Assembly: GCA_913056245.1 (NCBI GenBank)
Contig: CAJXME010000081.1
Span: 1 to 6,063 of the forward strand
Source of the DNA: an uncultured Alphaproteobacteria bacterium
GTDB lineage: Bacteria > Pseudomonadota > Alphaproteobacteria > Puniceispirillales > UBA1172
Direction: 5' to 3'
DNA length: 6,063 nucleotides
A program made the translations under genes and the position numbers. The notes below the pieces were generated by a model. The model did no database searches. It had not been told where the DNA came from and worked only from the letters and a program-made list of their open reading frames with translations. Below are positions 1 to 6,063 of this stretch, piece by piece; position 1 is the stretch's first letter; the number at the start of each line of letters is the position of its first letter.

Positions 1-440
1 GTGGTGATGCGATTGTCATCCGCCACCCCCTGGAAGCCAGCCATCACCGCCACTTGACCTTGCTTAAACCGATCGATGATATTGTCGGCGTCAATGCTTT
101 CAATCCGAGCGCCGCCATGGACATTATCGGTATGCAGCGCCACTTGCCAACCAAGCCAACTGCGGGCTTCAACGCCAATATTTTGCAACGCAATTGCCAA
201 AAGGCCAACCGTCACCTGCTCGCCAGAAGACACCACGACATCATATTCACGAGCATCATGAAGCGCGCCGGCTTCTTGAGTCCATTGCACCAATTGATTG
301 GTCGTGCCTGACATCGCCGACACCACCACCGCGACTTGATCGCCGCGTTCAGTTTGCGCTTTGACCTTTTCCGCCACCGCTTTGATCCGCTCAATCGAGC
401 CGACAGACGTGCCGCCAAATTTCATCACAATGCGTGCCAT
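1..440 (-). CDS. lysC: Aspartokinase (aspartate kinase), N-terminal part, cut by the left window edge
   Basis: Aspartate kinase phosphorylates L-aspartate to 4-phospho-L-aspartate, the first step toward lysine/diaminopimelate, threonine and methionine, in the cytoplasm. Reading the minus strand from the ATG at 440-438 gives 146 complete codons with no stop before the window edge. The kinase-domain signatures are in order: KFGGTSVG at residues 7-14 (nucleotide-binding lysine motif), VVVSAMSGTTN at 38-48, SSGEQVT at 71-77 (aspartate-binding region) and AGFQGV at 134-139. The start MARIVMKFGGTSVG matches the usual family N-terminus. The rest of the kinase domain and the C-terminal ACT domains, which normally bind feedback inhibitors, lie outside the window, so the regulatory type cannot be judged. 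Ribosome-binding signal is weak: GAAAG at 451-447 or AGGA further up. The gene is transcribed divergently from ubiG, 149 bp away. Assignment is secure. Confidence 0.96.
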   Translation of the reverse strand, partial: MARIVMKFGGTSVGSIERIKAVAEKVKAQTERGDQVAVVVSAMSGTTNQLVQWTQEAGALHDAREYDVVVSSGEQVTVGLLAIALQNIGVEARSWLGWQVALHTDNVHGGARIESIDADNIIDRFKQGQVAVMAGFQGVADDNRIT

Positions 441-483
441 AATCGTACTTTCTGATCCTGTCCCACAAAACTTGCGGGATAAG

Positions 484-513
484 GTGACAATCATCTCAAG
501 CATCTGATAGAAT
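484..513 (+). promoter_or_regulatory. Likely sigma70-type promoter of ubiG
   Basis: A -35 box GTGACA (484-489, five of six to TTGACA) is followed after 18 bp by a -10 box TAGAAT (508-513, five of six to TATAAT). Transcription would start near 520, leaving a leader of about 70 nt before the ubiG ATG. This is the best-matching promoter I can see in the lysC/ubiG gap. I found no comparably good promoter for lysC on the other strand. Found by eye only. Confidence 0.5.
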
Positions 514-539
514 GCCTAAAGATGTTTTGCCATCTGATA
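501..539 (+). repeat. Direct repeat CATCTGATA flanking the predicted ubiG start site
   Basis: The 9-mer CATCTGATA occurs at 501-509 and again at 531-539, a 30-bp repeat period. The first copy overlaps the predicted -10 box and the second lies just downstream of the predicted transcription start. That placement suits an operator pair, but no regulator is indicated and two 9-bp copies are not strong evidence by themselves. Confidence 0.3.
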
Positions 540-589
540 AACCGAATACCCTTTCTGTTCAAGGCGGAATTCAAGGAAAACGATAAATC

Positions 590-1336
590 ATGGTGAGCCG
601 CACTTCTATGTCATCTGTTGATCCCAATGAAATTGGTCATTTTGAAACCCTCGCCTCAACATGGTGGGATGACCAAGGGCCTTTTGCCGCCCTGCAAGCC
701 ATGACGCCCGCGCGGGTGCGCTATATCACCAGCCATGCCGCGCGGCTGTTGCATCAACCGCAAGCAGCGCCGCTCAAAGGATTACGCATTCTTGATATTG
801 GTTGCGGCGGCGGGCTTTTGGCAGAACCGCTCGCCCGGCTTGGGGCTGAAGTCACGGGCATTGACGCCAGCGAAGGCGCCATTGCGGCGGCGCTTGATCA
901 CGCGGAGCGCGCCGGTCTCACCATCACCTATGATCATATCACCGCCGAAGACCTTGCGGATCGCGGCCTTTCCTTTGACATCATCATCGCTTCGGAAGTC
1001 ATCGAGCATGTCAATGATCGCCGAGGGTTTTTAACCACCATGGCGCGATTTGGTCACGCGGATGCGCCATCCATGGCGGTCTTGACGACGATCAATCGCT
1101 CCCTAGCCGGGGTCGCTTTGGTGAAATACGCGGCGGAATATGTTTTGAATCTAGCGCCAAAAGGTACGCATGATCCGGCAAAATTTGTAAAACCGTCTGA
1201 ATTGCGCGCAGAAGCGCGCGATGCTGGCATTGATCTTGATGATATCACAGGCATTCATCCTCGGCTTGGGGGCGGGTTTCGCCTTGGCGGTTTGCCGCTG
1301 ATGAATTACGCCGCCGCGGGATTGATCCGCCGCTGA
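590..1336 (+). CDS. ubiG: Ubiquinone biosynthesis O-methyltransferase UbiG
   Basis: UbiG is the S-adenosylmethionine-dependent enzyme that performs both O-methylations of ubiquinone synthesis, on the polyprenyl-catechol intermediate and on demethylubiquinol, at the inner face of the cytoplasmic membrane. The protein is 248 residues, normal for the family. Visible signatures are the N-terminal FETLASTWWDDQGPF (residues 18-32), SAM-binding motif I LDIGCGGG (68-75), the acidic end of the next strand GID (90-92), ASEVIEHV (134-141), TTINRSLAG (166-174), and the UbiG-specific GTHDPAKFVKPSEL (192-205) after a hydrophobic segment thought to contact the membrane. The ATG at 590 is preceded by AAGGAAAA (573-580); the next in-frame ATG, at 608, has no such signal. 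The gene converges on the DUF1178 gene. Assignment is secure on the motif set. Confidence 0.95.
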   Translation: MVSRTSMSSVDPNEIGHFETLASTWWDDQGPFAALQAMTPARVRYITSHAARLLHQPQAAPLKGLRILDIGCGGGLLAEPLARLGAEVTGIDASEGAIAAALDHAERAGLTITYDHITAEDLADRGLSFDIIIASEVIEHVNDRRGFLTTMARFGHADAPSMAVLTTINRSLAGVALVKYAAEYVLNLAPKGTHDPAKFVKPSELRAEARDAGIDLDDITGIHPRLGGGFRLGGLPLMNYAAAGLIRR

Positions 1337-1372
1337 TTATTGCTCTTTCGGGAGTTATTGCTCTTTCGGAAG
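1337..1372. repeat. 18-bp tandem duplication covering the DUF1178 stop codon
   Basis: The unit beginning TTATTGCTCTTTCGG occurs at 1337-1354 and again at 1355-1372, with 17 of 18 positions identical (G1352 versus A1370). On the minus strand each unit reads Leu-Pro-Lys-Glu-Gln-stop in the DUF1178 frame, so the true last five codons and stop are followed at once by a second in-frame copy. The outer copy starts on the base after the ubiG TGA, so it makes up the entire 18-bp intergenic gap. No transcription terminator is visible here for either gene. Confidence 0.85.
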
Positions 1373-1849
1373 CCAAGGCATTTTCGCAATCGCGATGCCT
1401 TCTTCAATCAAATCTTCGGCCTCTTGATCGGTGGTGTGACCGTAGATGCCGCGGGGGTCGCTTTCGCCATAATGAATTTTTCGCGCTTCTTCGGCGAAAG
1501 CATCACCAACATTATCGCATTCTTTTTCGATCGTTTTTTGCCATTGCCGCATCGCCGCCATGGCTTCAGCCGCGGCTTTCGCCATTTCCGGCGTGATCTG
1601 GGCGGTCATATCCTGCGGCATGGGGGCCGGTGAGCGGGCCGTCGTCGTTAAGTTCTGACCGCTCTTTTCAGGCTTGGTGTTTGATTTTGCCGCCACATTA
1701 GGCGTCATCAAGCCTTTGGTAATATTGGCGCTATCGCAATAAGGGCAGGTCACCAAGCCGCGCGCTTGTTGATCATCGTAATCGGCCGATGAATTAAACC
1801 AGCCTTCAAAGCCGTGGCCATGGTCGCAGATGAGGTTAAAACTAATCAT
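1355..1849 (-). CDS. DUF1178 family protein with N-terminal zinc ribbon
   Basis: This 164-residue protein matches my memory of the DUF1178 family (PF06676), common in proteobacteria and of unknown function. It opens with MISFNLICDHGHGFEGWF (residues 1-18); Cys8 with His10/His12 and the pair Cys35-Pro-Tyr-Cys38 form a probable zinc ribbon, a design often used for binding nucleic acid or protein. Residues about 50-85 are a Ser/Pro/Thr-rich low-complexity linker. The C-terminal half carries the family block CDNVGDAFAEEARKIHYGE (111-129), RGIYG (133-137) and the end MPWLP. No signal peptide or membrane segment is seen, so it is probably cytoplasmic. It lies 59 bp behind secA on the same strand and could be co-transcribed with it. 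The only Shine-Dalgarno-like sequence, AAGGGG, is 16 nt from the ATG, unusually far. From memory, relatives often sit close to ubiG. Family call is firm; function is unknown. Confidence 0.88.
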   Translation of the reverse strand: MISFNLICDHGHGFEGWFNSSADYDDQQARGLVTCPYCDSANITKGLMTPNVAAKSNTKPEKSGQNLTTTARSPAPMPQDMTAQITPEMAKAAAEAMAAMRQWQKTIEKECDNVGDAFAEEARKIHYGESDPRGIYGHTTDQEAEDLIEEGIAIAKMPWLPKEQ

Positions 1850-1855
1850 AATGCT

Positions 1856-1884
1856 GATATAATGACCCCTTAAGTCGGCTTCAA
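1856..1884 (-). promoter_or_regulatory. Possible promoter giving a leaderless DUF1178 transcript
   Basis: On the minus strand, TTGAAG (1884-1879, four of six to TTGACA) is followed after exactly 17 bp by TATATC (1861-1856, four of six to TATAAT). Seven bases downstream of the -10 box is position 1849, the A of the DUF1178 ATG, so initiation would be at or within a base or two of the start codon. Each box is only moderate; the spacing and placement make it worth listing. Confidence 0.35.
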
Positions 1885-1908
1885 GATGCCTTCTCGATCA
1901 GCCCTATC

Positions 1909-4515
1909 CTAGAACGCCCCATGACAATGCTTGTATTTTTTGCCTGACCCGCAAGGGCAAGGCGCATTGCGCGGGGTTTTGCTATCGATGGCGGCAGGGC
2001 GAGGCGGCGGGGCTTGTTCCGCCTTATCATCGGCGCTGGCGGGCTGTTCTTCGGGTTCTTGTACTTTAATTTCAAAATGCGCCATCACCGATGTTGTGGT
2101 TTGCCGCAATTGATCGAGCATCCGATCAAACAGGATAAAAGCTTCCCGCTTATATTCGTTGAGCGGGTCTTTCTGGGCGTAAGAGCGCAGGCCCACGGCT
2201 TGCTTCATGTGATCGAGCGCCAGCAGGTGATCTTTCCATTGCTGATCCAGCACTTGCAGGAGCAAGGATTTTTCCGCCATGCGCATATTATCAGGGCCAA
2301 TCCGAACGGCTTTTTCCGCCATTTTGGAATCCGCCATCTGCGTCAAGCGATCCGCCATCAGATCAGGGTTCATGCCGTCTTCTTTGATCCAATCATCGGC
2401 AGGCACGGCCACCCCAAAATAACGCATGGCGCCATCGGTCAGGCGTTCCCCATCCCAACTGTCGGCGTAAGTGCCTTCCGGCGCGACCTCATCGATCAAA
2501 TCAGCGGCGACTTCATGGCGCATATCGGTAATGGTATCGGCGACATCATCGGCGCGCATGATATCTTTGCGCTGATCAAAAATCACCGTCCGCTGATCGT
2601 TCATCACGTCATCATATTTGAGCAATTGCTTGCGGATTTCAAAATTGCGCGCTTCGACTTTGGATTGAGCTTTTTCGATGGCTTTGTTGATCCATGTGTG
2701 GATGATCGCTTCGCCTTCTTCAAGCCCCAGTTTTTGAAGCATCCCGTCCAGCCGTTCCGAGCCAAAAATCCGCATCAAGTCGTCTTCCAAGGATAGGAAA
2801 AACTTTGACGCGCCCGGGTCACCTTGACGGCCAGAACGCCCACGCAACTGATTGTCAATGCGGCGGGATTCATGACGTTCCGTGCCAATCACATAGAGAC
2901 CGCCCGCTTCCAGCGCTTTCTTCTTCGCCGCGGTGACCTCTTCGGTGATCGCGCTGATGGTTTTATCCTTGCCATCGGATTCGGCGATGCGAAGTTCGAG
3001 ATTGCCGCCCAATTGAATATCGGTGCCGCGCCCCGCCATATTGGTAGCAATCGTCACCGCCCCCGGGACACCCGCTTCGGCGATGATCATCGCTTCCTGT
3101 TCATGGAAACGCGCGTTCAGCACTTGATGGGGGATTTTTACCTTCTTCAGGGCTTCCGATAGCAATTCAGATTTTTCAATGCTGACCGTACCCACCAGCA
3201 CCGGCTGGCCTCGTTCCTGACAATCTTTGATCTGATCGATCACCGCCCGATCGCGTTCCGCAGAAGTGCGATAGACTTCGTCATCATGGTCAATACGCTG
3301 AACATCGTTATTCGTGGGGATCGCCACCACATCCAATTTGTAGATTTCTGAAAACTCGCCCGCTTCGGTCATCGCCGTGCCGGTCATGCCCGCGAGTTTG
3401 TCATAAAGCCGGAACAGATTCTGGAAGGTGATCGAGGCTAGGGTTTGGTTTTCCGGTTGCACCTCAAGCCCTTCTTTGGCTTCAAGCGCTTGATGCTGGC
3501 CATCGCTGAACCGGCGGCCTTCCATCGCGCGTCCGGTAAACTCATCGATGATCACAACTTTGCCCGAACGGATCATGTAATGGGTGTCGCGCTGGAAAAG
3601 CAAATGCGCGCGCAGGGCTTGGTTGATGTGATGCAACAGCGAAATATTATCGGCATCATAAAGCGTGCCGTTTTCGATCAACCCGGCGTCGGCCAGCACC
3701 TCTTCAACATGGGCGATGCCAGCCTCGGTGAGGGTGACGCTGCGTTGTTTTTCATCCAGATCATAATCCGCCGGCACCAAATTGGGGATCACTTTATCCA
3801 CCGCCATATAGAGGGCGGAAGATTGCTCGCTTGGCCCGGAAATCACCAGCGGCGTCCGCGCCTCATCGATTAGAATCGAGTCGACCTCATCGATAATGGC
3901 AAAATGCGGGTCACGCTGAACCATATCTTCAAGGCGGAATTTCATATTGTCGCGCAGGTAATCAAAGCCCAATTCGTTATTGGTGGCATAGGTCACATCC
4001 GCGTTGTAAGCCGCCCGCCGCGCGTCATCATCAATATCATTGGTGATGCACCCCACCGACAGGCCGAGGAAATTATAAATCTGCCCCATCCATTCGCTAT
4101 CGCGCTGCGCCAGATAGTCGTTGACGGTCACCACATGAACGCCTTTACCCGACAAGGCGTTGAGATAAACCGCTAAGGTGGAGACCAAGGTTTTGCCTTC
4201 GCCGGTTTTCATTTCGGTGATGCGGCCTTCATGGAGGACAATGCCCCCCATCATCTGAACATCGAAGTGACGCTGGCCGATTGTGCGCTTGGCGGCTTCA
4301 CGCACCGTCGCAAAGGCTTCGGGCAAGAGCGCATCCAGCGTCTCGCCATTTTGATGACGTTGGCGGTATTCGTCGGTCTTGGCTTTGAGCGCGGCGTCAT
4401 CCAACGCTTCCATCATCGGCTCTAGGCTTGCGATCTTTTCCACGAGCGGCGCGAATTTCTTAACTTCGCGGGCGTTGGAATCTCCAAACAGTGACTTGGC
4501 CAGTGCTGAAAACAT
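1909..4515 (-). CDS. secA: Protein translocase subunit SecA (preprotein-driving ATPase)
   Basis: SecA couples ATP hydrolysis to pushing unfolded preproteins through SecYEG, cycling between cytoplasm and inner membrane. The 868-residue product is complete and of normal length. Domains in order: Walker A TGEGKT (104-109) in the first nucleotide-binding domain; DEVD (209-212) and DEARTPL (217-223); preprotein-binding region roughly 225-365; MTGTA (377-381); second nucleotide-binding domain with NMAGRGTDI (492-500) and [10 protein letters not shown] (557-566); helical scaffold and two-helix finger around [11 protein letters not shown] (760-770); a Pro/Glu/Ala-rich flexible linker (about 819-849); and a C-terminal zinc site with Cys853, Cys855, Cys864 and His865, which in relatives binds SecB and lipid. 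The ATG at 4515 is chosen over an in-frame ATG at 4569: it has GAGG five bases upstream, gives the expected [11 protein letters not shown] start, and the upstream ATG falls inside the predicted promoter. No damaged motif is seen. Confidence 0.98.
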   Translation of the reverse strand: MFSALAKSLFGDSNAREVKKFAPLVEKIASLEPMMEALDDAALKAKTDEYRQRHQNGETLDALLPEAFATVREAAKRTIGQRHFDVQMMGGIVLHEGRITEMKTGEGKTLVSTLAVYLNALSGKGVHVVTVNDYLAQRDSEWMGQIYNFLGLSVGCITNDIDDDARRAAYNADVTYATNNELGFDYLRDNMKFRLEDMVQRDPHFAIIDEVDSILIDEARTPLVISGPSEQSSALYMAVDKVIPNLVPADYDLDEKQRSVTLTEAGIAHVEEVLADAGLIENGTLYDADNISLLHHINQALRAHLLFQRDTHYMIRSGKVVIIDEFTGRAMEGRRFSDGQHQALEAKEGLEVQPENQTLASITFQNLFRLYDKLAGMTGTAMTEAGEFSEIYKLDVVAIPTNNDVQRIDHDDEVYRTSAERDRAVIDQIKDCQERGQPVLVGTVSIEKSELLSEALKKVKIPHQVLNARFHEQEAMIIAEAGVPGAVTIATNMAGRGTDIQLGGNLELRIAESDGKDKTISAITEEVTAAKKKALEAGGLYVIGTERHESRRIDNQLRGRSGRQGDPGASKFFLSLEDDLMRIFGSERLDGMLQKLGLEEGEAIIHTWINKAIEKAQSKVEARNFEIRKQLLKYDDVMNDQRTVIFDQRKDIMRADDVADTITDMRHEVAADLIDEVAPEGTYADSWDGERLTDGAMRYFGVAVPADDWIKEDGMNPDLMADRLTQMADSKMAEKAVRIGPDNMRMAEKSLLLQVLDQQWKDHLLALDHMKQAVGLRSYAQKDPLNEYKREAFILFDRMLDQLRQTTTSVMAHFEIKVQEPEEQPASADDKAEQAPPPRPAAIDSKTPRNAPCPCGSGKKYKHCHGAF

Positions 4516-4520
4516 AAAAA

Positions 4521-4537
4521 CCTCTATAACCTCTTCA
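4521..4537 (-). promoter_or_regulatory. Shine-Dalgarno region that fixes the secA start
   Basis: On the minus strand AGAGG (4525-4521) lies five T residues upstream of the ATG at 4515, and a second purine run GAAGAGG (4537-4531) lies about 15 nt upstream. Neither serves the longer in-frame start at 4569. The nearer one is well placed for initiation at MFSALAKS. Confidence 0.7.
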
Positions 4538-4538
4538 G

Positions 4539-4551
4539 GCGGATGATCCGC
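4539..4551. promoter_or_regulatory. Perfect 6-bp dyad (GCGGAT-G-ATCCGC) in the secA leader
   Basis: The sequence reads as two 6-bp arms around a single central base. It lies at the predicted 5' end of the secA message, immediately before the Shine-Dalgarno region. As DNA it could be an operator. As RNA it could form a four-base-pair stem with a five-base loop. Neither role is shown by the sequence alone. Confidence 0.3.
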
Positions 4552-4558
4552 TTCTCCC

Positions 4559-4586
4559 ATTAGCGGCATGCGGACAAGAAAGTCAA
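4559..4586 (-). promoter_or_regulatory. Likely sigma70-type promoter of secA
   Basis: On the minus strand the -35 box TTGACT (4586-4581, five of six to TTGACA) is followed after 16 bp by GCTAAT (4564-4559, four of six to TATAAT). Start of transcription would be near 4552, giving a leader of about 37 nt with the Shine-Dalgarno sequence and dyad in it. The strong -35 with a weaker -10 is usual for alphaproteobacterial housekeeping promoters. Confidence 0.5.
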
Positions 4587-4625
4587 TCCATTGTGCCGAA
4601 AAGCACGAAAATGACGCGACATAAA

Positions 4626-4641
4626 CCTGCCATCTTGCAGG
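4626..4641. repeat. Short inverted repeat CCTGC-N6-GCAGG between secA and the isomerase gene
   Basis: Five-base arms at 4626-4630 and 4637-4641 are perfectly complementary around a six-base spacer. It overlaps the possible -35 box of the isomerase promoter and has no following T run, so it is not a terminator. It could be a protein-binding site; chance is also plausible at this length. Confidence 0.25.
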
Positions 4642-4654
4642 CCTAGTCTATACA
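4627..4654 (+). promoter_or_regulatory. Weak candidate promoter for the isomerase-argJ operon
   Basis: CTGCCA (4627-4632, four of six to TTGACA) and TATACA (4649-4654, four of six to TATAAT) are separated by 16 bp. Transcription would begin around 4661, about 77 nt before the chosen ATG. Nothing better stands out in 4587-4737, but the match is modest. Confidence 0.25.
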
Positions 4655-4725
4655 TGATAGCCCATAGACAGAATTACAATGCTGATAAGAGTTTTGATGG
4701 TCAAGGTCTTGCTCGCCCAGCGCTT

Positions 4726-4731
4726 AAGGAG
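4726..4731 (+). promoter_or_regulatory. Strong Shine-Dalgarno AAGGAG fixing the isomerase start
   Basis: AAGGAG lies six bases upstream of the ATG at 4738. It decides between this start and an in-frame ATG at 4654, which lacks such a signal and would bury the signal peptide behind 28 extra residues. Confidence 0.85.
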
Positions 4732-4737
4732 AACGTG

Positions 4738-5607
4738 ATGACCCGCCCATTATTCTTGAACAATAAGATGCCCCGCTTGATGGCGATGCTAACCGCTTTG
4801 ACCTTGTCATCGACGGCAATGGCGCAAGACGACGCTTCGCTTGAAGTGCTGACCATCAATGATCAGCCCTATACCCTTAACTTGGTGGGCAACATCATCA
4901 ATCAATTGCCCGATAACATCCGCCAACAGCCGATTGACGCGTATTACGACAGCATCATTGATGACATCATCGACACCAAATTATCGGCGGACGCGGCGCG
5001 GCAATCAGGGCTTGCGGAAAAACCCTTGGTGAAAGAAATTGCCATGCGCGCTTACGAGCGGGTGATCGCCGAAGCGTGGCTTAATGAAGAATTAAACCGC
5101 CGCATCACCGATGACATGATCGCTCAAAGTTATAATGACCTGCTGGCCGATACCGAAAGCCGCACGGAGACCAAAGCCAGCCATATTCTGGTGGATAGCG
5201 AAGCCGAAGCCATGGCTGTGATCGCGCGGCTTGATCAAGGGGAAGATTTTGCCGCCATCGCCAAAGAAGTTTCCACCGGCCCTAGCGGTCCAAATGGAGG
5301 CGCTTTGGGTTATTTTCGCCGCGGCGACATGGTGCCTAGTTTTGAACTGGCAAGTTTTAATTTGGAGGTCGGCACTTACACCAAAACGCCGGTGCAGACG
5401 CGCTTTGGCTGGCACGTAATCCAAGTCAGCGATCGCCGTGTGGCGGATGCGCCGCCTTTGGCTGACATTGAAGATCAATTGCGGTCTTCGGTTTCGGTAA
5501 AAATCATCGGCACGATTATTAGTGAATTGCGCGCCAAGGCGAGCATCACACGGTTGACGCTTGATGACGTTCGCGCGGCTGACAACGCTCGCCAATCAGG
5601 CAATTAA
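4738..5607 (+). CDS. Secreted parvulin-type peptidyl-prolyl cis-trans isomerase (SurA/PpiC-like)
   Basis: The 289-residue product has a Sec signal peptide: basic residues up to Arg13, a hydrophobic core at 14-23, and the cleavage motif Ala-Met-Ala (27-29) before Gln30, with no lipobox cysteine. Residues about 35-140 form a helical, SurA-N-like arm. The rotamase (PPIC) domain spans about 146-231, from KASHILVDSEAEA through GGALGYFRRGDMVPSFE to FGWHVIQV. Parvulin active-site positions are present: His149, Asp197, Met198, Phe202 and His226. Such proteins speed prolyl isomerisation and chaperone exported, often outer-membrane, proteins in the periplasm; the divergent secA neighbour fits that job. 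The start at 4738 follows AAGGAG by six bases and puts the signal peptide at the N-terminus; GTG at 4735 is an alternative. argJ follows after 20 bp. The family is clear, but whether it is a SurA, PpiD or PrsA equivalent cannot be settled, so no symbol is given. Confidence 0.92.
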   Translation: MTRPLFLNNKMPRLMAMLTALTLSSTAMAQDDASLEVLTINDQPYTLNLVGNIINQLPDNIRQQPIDAYYDSIIDDIIDTKLSADAARQSGLAEKPLVKEIAMRAYERVIAEAWLNEELNRRITDDMIAQSYNDLLADTESRTETKASHILVDSEAEAMAVIARLDQGEDFAAIAKEVSTGPSGPNGGALGYFRRGDMVPSFELASFNLEVGTYTKTPVQTRFGWHVIQVSDRRVADAPPLADIEDQLRSSVSVKIIGTIISELRAKASITRLTLDDVRAADNARQSGN

Positions 5608-5627
5608 ATCAAATTGGGAATGAAAAC

Positions 5628-6063
5628 ATGGCCTTAAAACGCTCTCCCCTTGCCCCACAATCGATGGCAACACTTTTCCCCGTCAAAGGGGTTCGATTGG
5701 CGACAGCGGCCAGCGGCATCAAATACAAGAACCGCGACGATGTGATGCTGATGGTGGCCGATGAAACCGTGGTGGTCGCCGGCGCGTTGACGCGCTCTAA
5801 AACCTGCTCGGCGGCGGTGGATTGGTGCAAGTCCGTCCTCGAGACAGGCCAAGCGCGGGGGATTCTGGTGAATGCCGGCAACGCCAATGCTTTCACCGGC
5901 AAGCGCGGGCTTGAGACGGTTCACCGCATGGCCTCGGCAACCGCTGATGCTTTGGGCGTCTTGCCCGATGATATTCTGCTTGCCTCCACCGGCGTCATTG
6001 GTGAGCCGATGGATGACGGAAAAATCACCAGCCATCTGCCCGCCCTGATCGCGGGTCTCAGCG
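5628..6063 (+). CDS. argJ: Arginine biosynthesis protein ArgJ (ornithine acetyltransferase), N-terminal part, cut by the right window edge
   Basis: ArgJ moves the acetyl group from N-acetylornithine to glutamate, recycling it in arginine synthesis; some members also make N-acetylglutamate from acetyl-CoA. The first 145 codons are open to the edge. Family signatures seen are SPLAP (residues 6-10), KGVRLATAASGIKYK (20-34), TRSKTCSAAVDWC (55-67), ILVNAGNANAFTG (79-91) and ASTGVIGEPM (119-128). The self-cleavage site, normally an Ala-Thr-Met-Leu near residue 190, lies beyond the window, so bifunctionality and maturation cannot be checked. The ATG at 5628 has GGGAA (5616-5620) seven bases upstream; an out-of-frame ATG at 5620 opens only a five-codon frame. 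Lying 20 bp behind the isomerase with no terminator between, it is probably in the same transcript. Assignment is secure. Confidence 0.95.
   Translation, partial: MALKRSPLAPQSMATLFPVKGVRLATAASGIKYKNRDDVMLMVADETVVVAGALTRSKTCSAAVDWCKSVLETGQARGILVNAGNANAFTGKRGLETVHRMASATADALGVLPDDILLASTGVIGEPMDDGKITSHLPALIAGLS

Noticed and set aside
1850..1908. Terminator between secA and the DUF1178 gene
   Set aside because: The 59-bp gap has no stem longer than about three base pairs followed by T residues, so none can be supported.
2014..2796. 260-codon open frame on the plus strand inside secA
   Set aside because: It is antisense to a fully conserved secA, has no family resemblance that I can see, and is His/Phe/Ile-rich as expected from the complement of secA codons. 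The other plus-strand frames within 1909-4515 are shadows of the same kind.
558..3941. 14-base identity TTCAAGGCGGAATT at 558-571 and 3928-3941
   Set aside because: One copy is in the ubiG leader and the other within conserved secA coding sequence. No further similarity flanks them, and one such match in a 6-kb window is not surprising enough to call a repeat.
4516..4569. Longer secA with 18 extra N-terminal residues starting at 4569
   Set aside because: The ATG at 4569 falls between the predicted -35 and -10 boxes and lacks a ribosome site, and the added residues are not SecA-like. The start at 4515 has GAGG close by and the family's usual N-terminus.
4593..4606. Short inverted repeat GTGC-CGAAAA-GCAC as a terminator
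   Set aside because: The stem is only four base pairs without a T run, and it lies between divergent promoters where no transcript needs to end.
4654..4737. Longer isomerase with 28 extra N-terminal residues starting at 4654
   Set aside because: The extension would hide a clean signal peptide, the ATG overlaps a possible -10 box, and AAGGAG at 4726-4731 points to the ATG at 4738.
5092..5595. 167-codon minus-strand frame opposite the isomerase gene
   Set aside because: It is antisense to a recognisable signal-peptide and PPIC-domain gene; there is no ribosome-binding site or known motif.
5609..6035. Minus-strand frames of 97 and 133 codons opposite argJ
   Set aside because: They lie opposite conserved ArgJ motifs and overlap each other in different frames; neither has a recognisable domain.

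Overview
This is an ordinary stretch of bacterial housekeeping chromosome. It most likely comes from an alphaproteobacterium. The grounds are the protein wording of LysC, SecA, UbiG and ArgJ, the presence of a DUF1178 zinc-ribbon protein, and the divergent pair secA / secreted parvulin followed by argJ, an order I recall from many alphaproteobacteria. Base composition looks roughly balanced. No genus can be named from the sequence alone.

Layout, left to right. (1) Positions 1-440, minus strand: the N-terminal third of lysC (aspartokinase), running off the left edge. (2) 441-589: a divergent intergenic region with a good sigma70-like promoter for ubiG and a 9-bp direct repeat around its start site. 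(3) 590-1336, plus strand: ubiG, an O-methyltransferase of ubiquinone synthesis. (4) 1337-1372: an 18-bp tandem duplication that supplies the whole gap between the convergent ubiG and DUF1178 genes. (5) 1355-1849, minus strand: a DUF1178 protein of unknown function, with a promoter-like sequence placed so that its message could be leaderless. (6) 1909-4515, minus strand: a complete secA, the ATPase of the Sec export machine. (7) 4516-4737: the divergent secA/parvulin control region. (8) 4738-5607, plus strand: a secreted parvulin-type peptidyl-prolyl isomerase. (9) 5628 to the right edge, plus strand: the first 145 codons of argJ, 20 bp behind the isomerase and probably in the same operon.

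How they fit together. SecA drives unfolded preproteins through SecYEG, and the divergent isomerase carries a Sec signal peptide and is likely to help exported proteins fold in the periplasm. That pair is functionally linked. LysC (aspartate-family amino acids), ArgJ (arginine) and UbiG (quinone) are core metabolism without an obvious functional link to export.

I found no mobile element, CRISPR array, tRNA, rRNA or toxin-antitoxin module, and no evidence of an undescribed system. The points worth a second look are small: the 18-bp in-frame duplication at the DUF1178 stop codon, the possible leaderless DUF1178 transcript, and the compact signals in the two divergent control regions.
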